DNA of 44,750 nt, taken from Nitrospira sp. Its GTDB lineage: Bacteria; Nitrospirota; Nitrospiria; Nitrospirales; Nitrospiraceae. The position numbers and the translations under genes are program-made. The notes beneath the pieces are model-generated. The model did not search any database, was not told the origin of the DNA, and worked only from the letters and a program-made list of their open reading frames with translations. Where the stretch lies: contig JAHBWO010000017.1 in NCBI GenBank assembly GCA_019636945.1, positions 1 through 44,750 of the forward strand, in the 5' to 3' direction. This document shows positions 6,887-15,790 of the stretch, in pieces (within the stretch, counting starts at the first letter, position 1; the number at the start of each line of letters is the position of its first letter).

Positions 6887-8794
6887 TTAGCTGGGTCGCT
6901 CGATGTAACCCATCTTAACTTCATTCGGTGCTGGATCCTGAGATATCAAAACGCCTCCCGCTGGATAATCACCTGTGCGGACAGGTTCCAATTTGACACC
7001 CCAAAGAATGGCTCCGGTTGACGTGTCTTCAAGGAAATCGAAAAATGCATTCACGTGTTTGGACTCGAACTGGTTAAGATAGTCTAAGTTAGCTCGTTCA
7101 AATTCTGACACCAACCCAATAGAATTATTGGAGTAATTCTTCAGAAGATACGACGCTGCTCCGGTGCAATCAAGGACATACCCCGCTGCTTTTGGACTTC
7201 CAAATCCAGCACGACGTATTACGCCACGCAACACATTCCCAGATCGTCCTACGGTTCCCGACCCACTTGACTCTACGGGAGCAGGGAGCACTTTGGCTGC
7301 TACAATCGCTCGTTTCACATTTAGGCGACCGTATCCCATCCTGTCGTTTCTCCCATCTGGGTACGGATAGGATCCAACCTTGTCCGCATTGTCTCGAATT
7401 ATCTGACGAATATCCCCCTCTGACAAAGTGTTGTTTGCGGAAATAATAAGAGCGGCAGTACCAGATACGAGTGGAACTGCTGCAGATGTTCCATTAAAAA
7501 CATCGACATACTCCCCGGTTGCCATCCCTCCACTTCCAGAAATATCCGTGGTGCGAATGTGGACGCTTGGAGCTGATATATCTACTTCGGGTCCATAATT
7601 TGACCCCCACCACGATTCACCATCACGACTTTCGAAACTCTTGAATTCATCGTATTCGTTAGTACCAGAAACGGTCAAAACTCCATCTAGTGTTCCGGGA
7701 AACTCAACATTGCCTCCACTATTTCCTGCTGGCACAACCACTACACATCCTTTGCCACCTCGCCCTTCTGCTCGTGCTTTTCTAAAACCGTCGATGATCA
7801 ACTGGGAAGGCACAGTACCCCAACTATTACTCAACACAGCTGCTCCGTTCGCTACAGCCCAGTCGATGCCTCGACGGATATACGAAGCAGAGGTCACCCA
7901 TGGCCCATTGCGGGATTGCGATAGCGCTATCCGAACAGGCATTAGCGAACATCCTGCGGCAATGCCTTTAACAACTGATCGCGGTGCTCCGTTGGCAACA
8001 ATCAGTCCAGAACAGGCCGTGCCGTGACCATCCCATGGATTGATCGAATACAGCGGGCTATCGGAGAGTGCATCATATGTCGCGACAATCGTATGGACAA
8101 GGTCAGGATGCAATACCTCCACACCATCGTCCAGAACCGCTATTATCACGTTGCGATCACCTTCTTGCAGACTCCACGCATTGTCGGCTTCAGTGATAGA
8201 GATTGCGTAACTATCTCCGGACATAGCTGAGAGGGGGTGTATTTCTGCTTCGGTTTGTAGTCGTGGATGCTTTTCAATGGAAACAAGGTCTGGTTCAGCA
8301 TAAACAATCCAATCTAAATTATTGAGCATTTCCACAAAATATAGTGGATCCTGGCCCTCGGGTATCTTTAGAACGTACCCCTCTTCGAATTGCCCTATGA
8401 CTGTGCAATTCCATTTTTTAAAAGTGACTATGTTGCTCCAATCTTTTTGGTATGGACGAACAATCACTCGATCGGTGGCCACAACTCGTTTGGGCCCAAA
8501 TCTAAAAACAGTGCTCGTCCTGACTACTCGTGAGTCTTGTCCTATTTCTACTCCGACCTCCGAAGCGCTCATTGGGGCTGCTGCGGATTGAAAAGGCAAT
8601 TGGTAAATCGTAAACTTCTCCATAGGAATCTCAAATCGCATGCTTAAGGGTCCAGCCGTAGTCCGGCTTATAACCTTTTCACGTGTATCTGTATGTGCGG
8701 GCTCTTGGAATCTTACCGCGAGCAGATCGCTGCACTCCTCGAGAAAGACGTCTCTTCCGCCGACTCGATATTTATGCTTGCCCGCACAATACAC
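6887..8794 (-). CDS. Subtilase (S8 family) serine protease
   Basis: The 635-residue protein has a complete subtilisin catalytic set: D222 in AVLDDGVEVLHPDL, H257 in DGHGTACSG, oxyanion N358 in PAGNSGG and S437 in NGTSAAVPLVSG. About 190 residues precede the catalytic domain and contain propeptide-like beta segments (YVLKIPEGQDPLYFVEMLNN, then YAEPDLVS). No signal peptide or membrane helix is evident, so it may act in the cytoplasm. About 130 residues follow the catalytic domain with no recognised domain. The start is GTG (8794), with GGGAG about 10 bases upstream. It is the last gene of the radical SAM operon, where a subtilase would suit leader-peptide removal from the modified product; that role is inferred. 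Confidence 0.9.
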   Translation of the reverse strand: MYCAGKHKYRVGGRDVFLEECSDLLAVRFQEPAHTDTREKVISRTTAGPLSMRFEIPMEKFTIYQLPFQSAAAPMSASEVGVEIGQDSRVVRTSTVFRFGPKRVVATDRVIVRPYQKDWSNIVTFKKWNCTVIGQFEEGYVLKIPEGQDPLYFVEMLNNLDWIVYAEPDLVSIEKHPRLQTEAEIHPLSAMSGDSYAISITEADNAWSLQEGDRNVIIAVLDDGVEVLHPDLVHTIVATYDALSDSPLYSINPWDGHGTACSGLIVANGAPRSVVKGIAAGCSLMPVRIALSQSRNGPWVTSASYIRRGIDWAVANGAAVLSNSWGTVPSQLIIDGFRKARAEGRGGKGCVVVVPAGNSGGNVEFPGTLDGVLTVSGTNEYDEFKSFESRDGESWWGSNYGPEVDISAPSVHIRTTDISGSGGMATGEYVDVFNGTSAAVPLVSGTAALIISANNTLSEGDIRQIIRDNADKVGSYPYPDGRNDRMGYGRLNVKRAIVAAKVLPAPVESSGSGTVGRSGNVLRGVIRRAGFGSPKAAGYVLDCTGAASYLLKNYSNNSIGLVSEFERANLDYLNQFESKHVNAFFDFLEDTSTGAILWGVKLEPVRTGDYPAGGVLISQDPAPNEVKMGYIERPS

Positions 8795-8867
8795 AACCTT
8801 GGTCTCCCTACAAGCAACTCCTAGTCAAAGCAAACAGTCCCTGAGGAAATGCCACAGTCAGAGGACC

Positions 8868-9164
8868 TCACATCCATGTACAATCACACCCTTCATCTCC
8901 GCTTTCTCTAACAATAAGTCGGCATAGGCCCTCTTGAGCCAGCCGTTTTATTAATACAGTTCCTTCAGCCGTTTTGCATCCCAAGCCTGCGGGCCACTGT
9001 GCTTGGCTTTCCATTTCTTGTAGATCGCCGCACAGATTCCATCCGCCAAATTTCATTGGTCTGGCATTGAATTCCTTGAGATGGCGAGGATCTGAATTTC
9101 GGTGAACCTCCATTGAGGCGTAGAACCCTTCTGCCTTTGGTGACTGCACTAACAGAGTGATCAT
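8868..9164 (-). CDS. Small cysteine-containing protein of unknown function
   Basis: The chosen start is ATG 9164 (MITLLVQSPKAEGFY), with GAAGGG about 8 bases upstream; a longer frame to 9203 would need a TTG start without a good site. The 98-residue product has five cysteines, two of them in the C-terminal tail GDEGCDCTWM. I recognise no family. It lies between the double-aspartic-protease gene and the subtilase gene, 50 and 73 bases away, all on one strand. It could be an accessory or inhibitor protein of the neighbouring proteases, or a second substrate of the operon's modifying enzymes, but nothing in the sequence settles this. Confidence 0.6.
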   Translation of the reverse strand: MITLLVQSPKAEGFYASMEVHRNSDPRHLKEFNARPMKFGGWNLCGDLQEMESQAQWPAGLGCKTAEGTVLIKRLAQEGLCRLIVRESGDEGCDCTWM

Positions 9165-9214
9165 CTTGTGACCCTTCGCGAGTTCAGGAAAAGTTGTCCT
9201 CAACTATCGATCTT

Positions 9215-10456
9215 TCAAGTCCATAGCAACTTATTCGTTGAAGGTGCAAACAATACGCGTCGTCCGACAAACCATGGAGCACCAAGGTAACCATGTATCA
9301 CCTGTGGAATTAATACTTCGGTATCAGAGAAACACGTCTTTATTAGGAAATCCATATGCTCTGATAAGGATCCTCCCATTAGAATCGATACTTGACCGCC
9401 TGGATATATTGTTGTCTCAGCCGCAGCTGTCGTTGTGGTAAACGCGTCTTTAGGGGAGACTTGAAAGGATAGCTTTGACGCGAAATCCTTACAGAGAATG
9501 TTTGCTCCCGCACCAGTATCTATCACAAACTGCGCGTCTTGGGAGGAGTTCACAAATGTCTGAATAGTTGGGACTCCACCGCTCCACAAGAGGTCTTGAC
9601 TCAGAAAGCCAGAGCTACAGGCATCTTTCCACGTTTCGAGATATGTAGGTTGAGCAACTCGAAGTACGCTGGCTCTACTATCTATTTCCACACACATCCC
9701 GCGGAAGCAGTCTTGGGGAGAGAGTATCCCATCTGCCCCTAGTCCATCTGAAAGGCTTGCCAGATGAATTGGCAAGTTAGAAAGCGTAATGCCATCCAGG
9801 CGGAAGTTCCTTGCAACGGCTGGATACATGTTTAGTTCATGACCACCACCATCAACAACTGCTTTCCAAGTAGTTTCGTCTCTAGTCAAGTTTAATTTTC
9901 GTGCAAGATCAATGGAGAGGACAGTAGTAGGAGCTCCTGTATCTAGAATGAAGGAGCATGGCTTGGCATTGTCGATGGCTATCTCTACCAACAGGAGCTG
10001 GTGCCTCTTTAGAAAGGGTATCTCACAAATCTGAGACCGAAAACGTCTAGTAGACGCACCTTCCATCATCCTCTGGAAGGACTGTAAGTGCCTAATTTCA
10101 TTTGATTGCCTAGGGGACAAGCGTGCTAAGAGCCCATCGGTTGCAAGGCGCAGATGCGCACGAATCGCAGTGAGTCCTCCGGCCCAATAGAGACAGTAAT
10201 TTGTTGAATAGTAGAGCCAGGGGTTGGAAGTAAGTTCGGAAATTGGAATAGTTTCAGCATGAATCTGTGCAGACTCCAAATCTCTCAGCTGAGCGGACCT
10301 AAACATCCGTACAAGTGACGCATAAGCGGACAAGCTCTCTTTCTCAAGAGCAATAGCTAAGATTTCTATGGCTTCTGATTTGCCACTTGCTACAGCTGAG
10401 GAAAGCTTACGCAGTACAATTTGATAGGTCGAGAATTTCTTTGAGAGGGATTCCAT
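9215..10456 (-). CDS. Single-chain double retropepsin-like aspartic protease
   Basis: The 413-residue protein has a helical, TPR-like N-terminal region (about 1-140) followed by two retropepsin-type halves. The first has LLVEIAIDNAKPCSFILDTG with catalytic D172-T-G and an LGADGILSPQ-type segment. The second has FVIDTGAGANILC with D313-T-G and a matching GYLGAPWF segment near the C-terminus. Bacterial proteins with one such domain normally need to pair to form an active site with two aspartates; here both halves are on one chain, as in pepsins. No signal peptide is seen. Its ATG directly follows the TGA of the upstream radical SAM gene (TGAATG), so the two are translationally coupled. It probably processes the product of this pathway; substrate unknown. 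Confidence 0.85.
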   Translation of the reverse strand: MESLSKKFSTYQIVLRKLSSAVASGKSEAIEILAIALEKESLSAYASLVRMFRSAQLRDLESAQIHAETIPISELTSNPWLYYSTNYCLYWAGGLTAIRAHLRLATDGLLARLSPRQSNEIRHLQSFQRMMEGASTRRFRSQICEIPFLKRHQLLLVEIAIDNAKPCSFILDTGAPTTVLSIDLARKLNLTRDETTWKAVVDGGGHELNMYPAVARNFRLDGITLSNLPIHLASLSDGLGADGILSPQDCFRGMCVEIDSRASVLRVAQPTYLETWKDACSSGFLSQDLLWSGGVPTIQTFVNSSQDAQFVIDTGAGANILCKDFASKLSFQVSPKDAFTTTTAAAETTIYPGGQVSILMGGSLSEHMDFLIKTCFSDTEVLIPQVIHGYLGAPWFVGRRVLFAPSTNKLLWT

Positions 10457-11515
10457 TCATGTCGCCTTCTCTTCCCACACTGTTCCGAAAAGGTATTTCT
10501 CAACTTCATCTAGCTTTTCTTGAACTTCAAGCATCTTCAATTTATCTCTAGCAGACGCAGCTGAGTTTGGTGAAGTTGACCACAAGGAAACACAGGACTC
10601 GCAAACATCCTCGGAAGTGCGGAAATTACTTGTGAGGGTCCCAGCTTCTCCTGCCCACTTTATCGGGTAATGGAGTCCAAGAAGTCTCATTAATCTGAGC
10701 AATTTGTCTTCACGCCAATGCCTCCATACTGATACCAATCCATCGGTTAAAGCGTTCCCAAAGTAAAACGGATTGTGTGACTGGGAATAGGCAAGGCCTG
10801 AACAGCATGGCCCAACAGAACCATCTTCTCTGACTAATGGTCCAGAAGATATGCATGGCTGAATAGGCCGAGGCATACATGGGGGAGTAGGCACTAAGTT
10901 TGTCGCGCGCCCTAAGTGTCTAACGGACTGAGTGATAATGGGTATCTCTGAGCCAACAACACTTCGAATCTTCGCCACTGTTTCAGCTGTTTTTGATGGG
11001 TTGGAGCTTGCGCAGACCCTCACAGAGAAGTCCACATTGTATTCCACTAGCAATTCCAGGGTGCAGGCAAACGCTTCCCACGGTAAGAATTGTTCATGGT
11101 GCTCATCATACCCAATATCCCATCGGCTAATGGATTTTAAGTCCTTAAGAGTCTGACATGCATTTTGGTAATTTTGCCCCCAATATCCAGAAGTAACCAG
11201 GCATGTTGAAATCCCATGAGTTTTCGCTTCGTTAGCCAATATGCACACCGCCTCCAAGGCAAGAATAGGTTCACCGCCGGTAAAGCATATCCTGCGCAAC
11301 CCCAATTGGGAAAGTTGCAAGAAGTCCTTTGCCAGGATTTGTGCTTCTTGAGATTTTAGGATTGGGAGAGACTTGTTGGGGGAGCTTTGAGTGATGCAAT
11401 GGGCACAGGTCAAGGGACATCGCCTTGTCACACTAAACACTATCGATGTCCAGGCAAATCGCTGGAATGCGAGGAGGTGATCTGTATTCCAGTGGCCATC
11501 CCAATTTGTATCCAT
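10457..11515 (-). CDS. Radical SAM protein with C-terminal cysteine-rich domain (paralogue 1)
   Basis: The 352-residue protein has the radical SAM cluster motif C33-x3-C37-x2-C40 (RRCPLTCAHC), the SAM-binding FTGGEPIL motif and, in the last 130 residues, PCISSGPLVREDGSVGPCCS and CESC cysteines. The latter resemble the SPASM/twitch arrangement used to hold auxiliary iron-sulfur clusters. It is clearly paralogous to the proteins encoded at 13533-14693 and 14715-15776, sharing TSGYW/TSAHW and D-x-x-x-D-x-x-H blocks. Such enzymes reductively cleave SAM to make a 5'-deoxyadenosyl radical and usually modify peptides or install peptide cross-links. It is divergent from the other two, so the paralogues probably act at different positions or steps. 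Confidence 0.88.
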   Translation of the reverse strand: MDTNWDGHWNTDHLLAFQRFAWTSIVFSVTRRCPLTCAHCITQSSPNKSLPILKSQEAQILAKDFLQLSQLGLRRICFTGGEPILALEAVCILANEAKTHGISTCLVTSGYWGQNYQNACQTLKDLKSISRWDIGYDEHHEQFLPWEAFACTLELLVEYNVDFSVRVCASSNPSKTAETVAKIRSVVGSEIPIITQSVRHLGRATNLVPTPPCMPRPIQPCISSGPLVREDGSVGPCCSGLAYSQSHNPFYFGNALTDGLVSVWRHWREDKLLRLMRLLGLHYPIKWAGEAGTLTSNFRTSEDVCESCVSLWSTSPNSAASARDKLKMLEVQEKLDEVEKYLFGTVWEEKAT

Positions 11516-11524
11516 AGGATCCAG

Positions 11525-13495
11525 CTAGGATGTTAGAAGTGGTATAGATCTCGAAGTGTTTATACCGCTCTTGCTACCTGGCTTTACCATGTCACCCAAG
11601 ACATAAGTATAAAGATCTTCTGTTGTTCTAGGTTGAAACCCAATGGGTAGAGAAAGAAGGAAACCATCTTCTCTATAAACTAAATCCTCGCTTATTAGCT
11701 CTTCAACAATCTCTTCAAGTCTACCTGAGCCAATGCTATCGGAATGGAGGGGGGTCAAAAGTTCCTTAAGGCTAGTGATCGTTTGCACCTTGTCACACAG
11801 CAAGAAAACATCTTGATGTAAATTTGCAAGATGCATAACTCTCCCGTTAGGTGTTCGATTGTCCTCTACCCTTAGGAATGAGGGACCCAATCGATAAAAA
11901 TACTTTGGCACGTTCTTGCTGTTTTCATGTGCTTCTATCCATTGACTAACGACTTCTCGAACCCTAGGTGCGTATGCTTCTCGTTCGGCAAGAGTGGAAG
12001 CCTTGAAGCTAAAGAAGTAACCAATTTTCTGAAGATCAACAAAATCAGGTGGAAAGTTAAAACCATAATCTTCACGAATTTGGTAGTCATCGACCCCGAA
12101 CTCTTGACGACGCTCGAATAGCGGGCTAAAACGATGCATTTCGACCCAGTGCATATTATGCAGAGGTGGCTGAAGATGAATTATCTTAGGAAGAAAGTTC
12201 GACATTTCAAGATACCACTCAACCTGTTCACCTGGGAAACCAGCAATAATGTTATAGGAAAGATGGATCCCGAACTCTCTAGCCCATCGCATAAATTGAA
12301 CATGATGGATTCTTCTCGTACCTTTCTTCATTAAACGCAGCAACTCCGTTGAAAACGACTCGATGCCTGGCTGAATCGTCAAAATTCCGGCTCGTCTCAT
12401 CAAAGCAAACTCTTTCTTGGAAAGATCTGCTCTCGTCTCATAAAAGCATTCAATGTCTAGATCCAAGTCTGCCAAACGCTGGAACAGTTCACTTCTTGAC
12501 TTTCTGGAAATGATCCAATCGGCAGCAGTCAATCTGACAGTTCTATATCTTGACGTGAGGGCAACCATTTCAGAAATAACCCTGTCAATATCTTTCTCCC
12601 GAAAGGGCATCAAATCAGTATTTATTCCACAAAAGACGCAATGATTCTTCTGACCCCACCAGCATCCTCTGGAGCTTTCAAACGGCAAATACTCTACGTT
12701 GAAGACAAGCCCGGTCTCCTTCTGCATGCGGTGTTTCTCAAGAAAGAATGAGTCGTAATCTGGCAAGGGACTCTGGTTCATATCGTGCAGAGGAGAGCCA
12801 GGGACCAGGTGGACCCTTCCCGATTGAATACTAGTTACGCCCGGGATACCCGTAGTTGCCATTCCAACTTTGTGCCGCCTGAGATATTCTCTGAATGATT
12901 CATCTGCCTCAGCCATAAATACGTGGTCGATAAAATCCGAAAAGACGCGATGATATTCCTGTCCCATTTCACCATCAAAACATGCGCCACCTAGAATGAC
13001 TTGAACTTCTGGTCGGAGTCGTTTAAGTCTCTTAGCAAGAGCGAGGCTTCCCATTACTTGATTGAAGGTTGAAGAAAAGCCCACGACTGTCGGCTGTTCT
13101 GCCAGTACGCGTTCTTGAGTTTGGTCAAGGAATCTTCCCACTATCCTATCTCGAAGTTCTAAAATAAAATCGCGAGACTGAAAAGGGGATTTTAGCTTAA
13201 GGGTCAAGAGTACATCGAGATACTCATCACTACTGAGTAGCTCAGCTCCGAAAATATCGCAAGCGAACAAATGCTCTGAGAGGCCATACAGAGCCCTTTC
13301 ATCAGCAAGTCTGGCTGAGGCCTCGAAGCCAATAGCGGCCGTCATGTCCATGTTAGGGTAGAGGGTGGTAACCGTGACATCTTCCTCCGCACATATCCGA
13401 CTAAGTATGCCCAGAGCTAACGATGGTCTGATTGTAGTGGCCCAGGGCATACAAATCAGTACAACTTTTGGAGTGCTATCCGTATTTGCGTCCAT
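11525..13495 (-). CDS. B12-binding radical SAM protein, RiPP-maturation type
   Basis: The 656-residue protein starts with a cobalamin-binding-like Rossmann region (about 10-250, with VVGFSSTFNQVMGSLALAKR and ILGGACFDG). The radical SAM core follows, with the unusual cluster spacing C278-x7-C286-x2-C289 (RGCWWGQKNHCVFC), a hallmark of the RiPP maturation radical SAM protein 1 family (about 600-650 residues). The C-terminal part (YFYRLGPSFLRVEDNR onward) resembles the peptide-handling tail of that family. Members modify ribosomal peptides, several by cobalamin-dependent methylation. It is nine bases upstream of the next radical SAM gene and 37 bases downstream of the previous one. This is the strongest single indicator that the operon makes a modified peptide. 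Confidence 0.88.
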   Translation of the reverse strand: MDANTDSTPKVVLICMPWATTIRPSLALGILSRICAEEDVTVTTLYPNMDMTAAIGFEASARLADERALYGLSEHLFACDIFGAELLSSDEYLDVLLTLKLKSPFQSRDFILELRDRIVGRFLDQTQERVLAEQPTVVGFSSTFNQVMGSLALAKRLKRLRPEVQVILGGACFDGEMGQEYHRVFSDFIDHVFMAEADESFREYLRRHKVGMATTGIPGVTSIQSGRVHLVPGSPLHDMNQSPLPDYDSFFLEKHRMQKETGLVFNVEYLPFESSRGCWWGQKNHCVFCGINTDLMPFREKDIDRVISEMVALTSRYRTVRLTAADWIISRKSRSELFQRLADLDLDIECFYETRADLSKKEFALMRRAGILTIQPGIESFSTELLRLMKKGTRRIHHVQFMRWAREFGIHLSYNIIAGFPGEQVEWYLEMSNFLPKIIHLQPPLHNMHWVEMHRFSPLFERRQEFGVDDYQIREDYGFNFPPDFVDLQKIGYFFSFKASTLAEREAYAPRVREVVSQWIEAHENSKNVPKYFYRLGPSFLRVEDNRTPNGRVMHLANLHQDVFLLCDKVQTITSLKELLTPLHSDSIGSGRLEEIVEELISEDLVYREDGFLLSLPIGFQPRTTEDLYTYVLGDMVKPGSKSGINTSRSIPLLTS

Positions 13496-13532
13496 TTATT
13501 ACCCCATAACCGTTTGTGCTTTCCGTTAGAAA

Positions 13533-14693
13533 TCAGTTACTGCGACACGAAAGGTCGTCAAGCAACTGTTTTGCTATCTGAAATTCCTCGATGCAATCCG
13601 CGCAACTACCAAAGCGTTCCACAGTTGTACGCAGCAGGCGATATTCTCCAAATATTTGAGCTGAAAGAATTGCGATTCTAATGCGCATCTCAGGGGTTTC
13701 GACCATATCCGTCAGAAAGCTTGCAATCTCAGGGCGCCTCATCATTAGTGCGCATATTTCACATGCCTCGTCAGGAAGTGGATTGGGCAAGAGCTTATCA
13801 AGGCCAGCTTCTCGTAGCCAGCGCATGGGTTCAGAAAATCCAAGTGCTCTGATTAGTTGGAGAAGTGGCATCACCATGTATTCTTCATGTATCTCCTTGA
13901 GAGGCCTAGCAGTTGCTTGTCCTAGTTGAAATGGGTGATCCCGATCTTCAACAAGGTTCAGACAACAGGGAGCTATTGATCCGTCATATCGAACCACCAT
14001 TCCTTGGGTAAGGCAGGGCTTTATCCAAGGGTTGTACTTCTGTGGCATACCAATCTGAACAAGTTCACCGCGTCCGACTGGTCGAACTCTTTGACACGAG
14101 AATCGTGCTTCTTCAAATATGGAAATGAACTCAAGGACTTTTAAATCGCGAAGGGAAAGAGGTTCTTGATAACTAAAGCGGATCGTAACATTTCGTTTCA
14201 ATTCGATCGCAGCTTCATAGGCATTCTTGACAATTTCGAGAGAAACAAAGTCCTCGTGAAATGCGTCCACCGATATATCCCAAGATTGTATCTCTGAATA
14301 CTCATTAACCACCTGCCGTGCGGTCTCCAAATCTCGCGCCCAATGTGCTGAAGTTACTACCCCGCAAGCAATTCCTGCACTTTGAGCCGCGGACGCAAGC
14401 ACGGTCATTTGTTTCCCCGCCAGGAAGGGTTCGCCTCCTGTGAAGCTAATATTGCGAATTCCATACTTGGCTAGGTCATCCATCTGGCTTGAATAATATC
14501 GGGCTACCTCGATCGGCATCGTGGTTCTGCCGAGTTCAGGAGATGCATCAACGATGCAATGCGAACAACGTAGAGGACATGCCAGGGTTAGACTGAATGT
14601 GATGTTTGAGGCGATAGACTTTTGAATTCTGGCAAGTTCTTCGAGAGTCATAGCGACTTCCGGATTTGGAATTTCCAGTCTAGGTGAGGCCAT
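13533..14693 (-). CDS. Radical SAM protein with C-terminal cysteine-rich domain (paralogue 2)
   Basis: The 386-residue protein has the cluster motif C39-x3-C43-x2-C46 (ACPLRCSHC), FTGGEPFL and the SPASM-like cysteines in PCLTQGMVVRYDGSIAPCC and EACEIC. A C-terminal extension of about 60 residues (after SFLTDMVETPE) holds another Cys pair (CADC), which its paralogues lack. It shares SVDAFHEDF and TSAHWA blocks with the proteins at 10457-11515 and 14715-15776. Gaps to neighbours are 37 and 21 bases, all on one strand. It probably performs one radical step on the pathway peptide; the chemistry cannot be read from the sequence. Confidence 0.88.
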   Translation of the reverse strand: MASPRLEIPNPEVAMTLEELARIQKSIASNITFSLTLACPLRCSHCIVDASPELGRTTMPIEVARYYSSQMDDLAKYGIRNISFTGGEPFLAGKQMTVLASAAQSAGIACGVVTSAHWARDLETARQVVNEYSEIQSWDISVDAFHEDFVSLEIVKNAYEAAIELKRNVTIRFSYQEPLSLRDLKVLEFISIFEEARFSCQRVRPVGRGELVQIGMPQKYNPWIKPCLTQGMVVRYDGSIAPCCLNLVEDRDHPFQLGQATARPLKEIHEEYMVMPLLQLIRALGFSEPMRWLREAGLDKLLPNPLPDEACEICALMMRRPEIASFLTDMVETPEMRIRIAILSAQIFGEYRLLRTTVERFGSCADCIEEFQIAKQLLDDLSCRSN

Positions 14694-14714
14694 CTCCTAT
14701 GCTCCTATTTTCTA

Positions 14715-15776
14715 TTAACCTACAGAGATAGTTTGGTTAAAAATCATCTGATACAGAGCTTCAATCTTTTCCTTAACCTGACCTAGCCTTATGTGCTTCA
14801 TAACGATCTCGCTAGTTCCCTCATAAGCCCAGAGTCGCGTGCAGACTTCACACGGATGATCGGGAAGTTCGAATAGGAGCGGATGATCGGGAAGTTCCGA
14901 TTGAATCCAATCAAGGACAGGGGTAAAGCCAATTGCGCGAATGAGTTGGAGCAGAGGATCATTTCTCCACGAAGTGTAACTTTGAGCAAGGCCGACTTCC
15001 GTGGCAGGTTGATATAAAAACGGATGACCGCTCCTAATATCAATTAATGAAGAACAGCACGGACTAATTGAGCCATCGCTACGAACGACCATACCTGTGG
15101 AAATACAAGGTGGAGCGTATCGACGCTTGTTTACAGGAAGGTCAATCTGTATATACTTCCCGCGGCCAGCATGGTTAATCTGTTGCACTGCTATGCTAGC
15201 CCTACTCGGCAACATACTCCGTAGTTCTTCATAAAAGCGTTCGTCGTCAGGATGTACAGGCAATTGCGCTGCCATGCGAACTACCACTTCTCTTCCTACA
15301 TCCAGGGCCGCTTCAGCAGCTCGAACCACGTTACCGACGGGGAGATATTCTTGGTGGAAACGATCAGCAGAAAGATGCCAGTGATCAATGTAAGGAAACT
15401 CTGCGAGAGTTCTTCTGGCAGACTTAACGCTCCCTGCCCAATGACACGCTGTAACCACAGTGCATTGAATATCTGATAACGCTGCCGCTGAGGAGAGAAT
15501 GCTGAGAGGGTGAAGTGCTAGTAACGGCTCGCCGCCGGTAAAGCTTATTCGGTCAATGCCCAACCTACGCAGGGCAGGCATCTGCCCTGCGTATACTTGA
15601 GCTTGCTCATCGGAAATAGTCGCCGTTTGCATCTGCCTCGGTGAGACAGTATCAACAATACAATGCCTGCATTGAAGCGGACATGCTTGTGTGAGGCTAA
15701 AGGCAACATGTCGCTCGACTCGCTTTTGAAACTCGGTAAATTGCTTTCCTGTTAGACTGTGGCTAACCTGTAGCAT
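14715..15776 (-). CDS. Radical SAM protein with C-terminal cysteine-rich domain (paralogue 3)
   Basis: The 353-residue protein has the cluster motif C32-x3-C36-x2-C39 (ACPLQCRHC), FTGGEPLL, a SADRFHQEYLP block and SPASM-like cysteines in PCISTGMVVRSDGSISPCC and HPCEVC. It starts 14 bases after the stop of the candidate precursor gene, with GGAG about 9 bases upstream, so it is the first enzyme gene of the operon. A short in-frame duplication (two copies of an LPDHP-containing nonapeptide near residues 295-310, encoded by an 18-base repeat 27 bases apart) sits before the last cysteine pair. By position it is the best candidate for the enzyme that first contacts the precursor. Confidence 0.88.
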   Translation of the reverse strand: MLQVSHSLTGKQFTEFQKRVERHVAFSLTQACPLQCRHCIVDTVSPRQMQTATISDEQAQVYAGQMPALRRLGIDRISFTGGEPLLALHPLSILSSAAALSDIQCTVVTACHWAGSVKSARRTLAEFPYIDHWHLSADRFHQEYLPVGNVVRAAEAALDVGREVVVRMAAQLPVHPDDERFYEELRSMLPSRASIAVQQINHAGRGKYIQIDLPVNKRRYAPPCISTGMVVRSDGSISPCCSSLIDIRSGHPFLYQPATEVGLAQSYTSWRNDPLLQLIRAIGFTPVLDWIQSELPDHPLLFELPDHPCEVCTRLWAYEGTSEIVMKHIRLGQVKEKIEALYQMIFNQTISVG

Positions 15777-15790
15777 ATCCGGAAGCTCCG

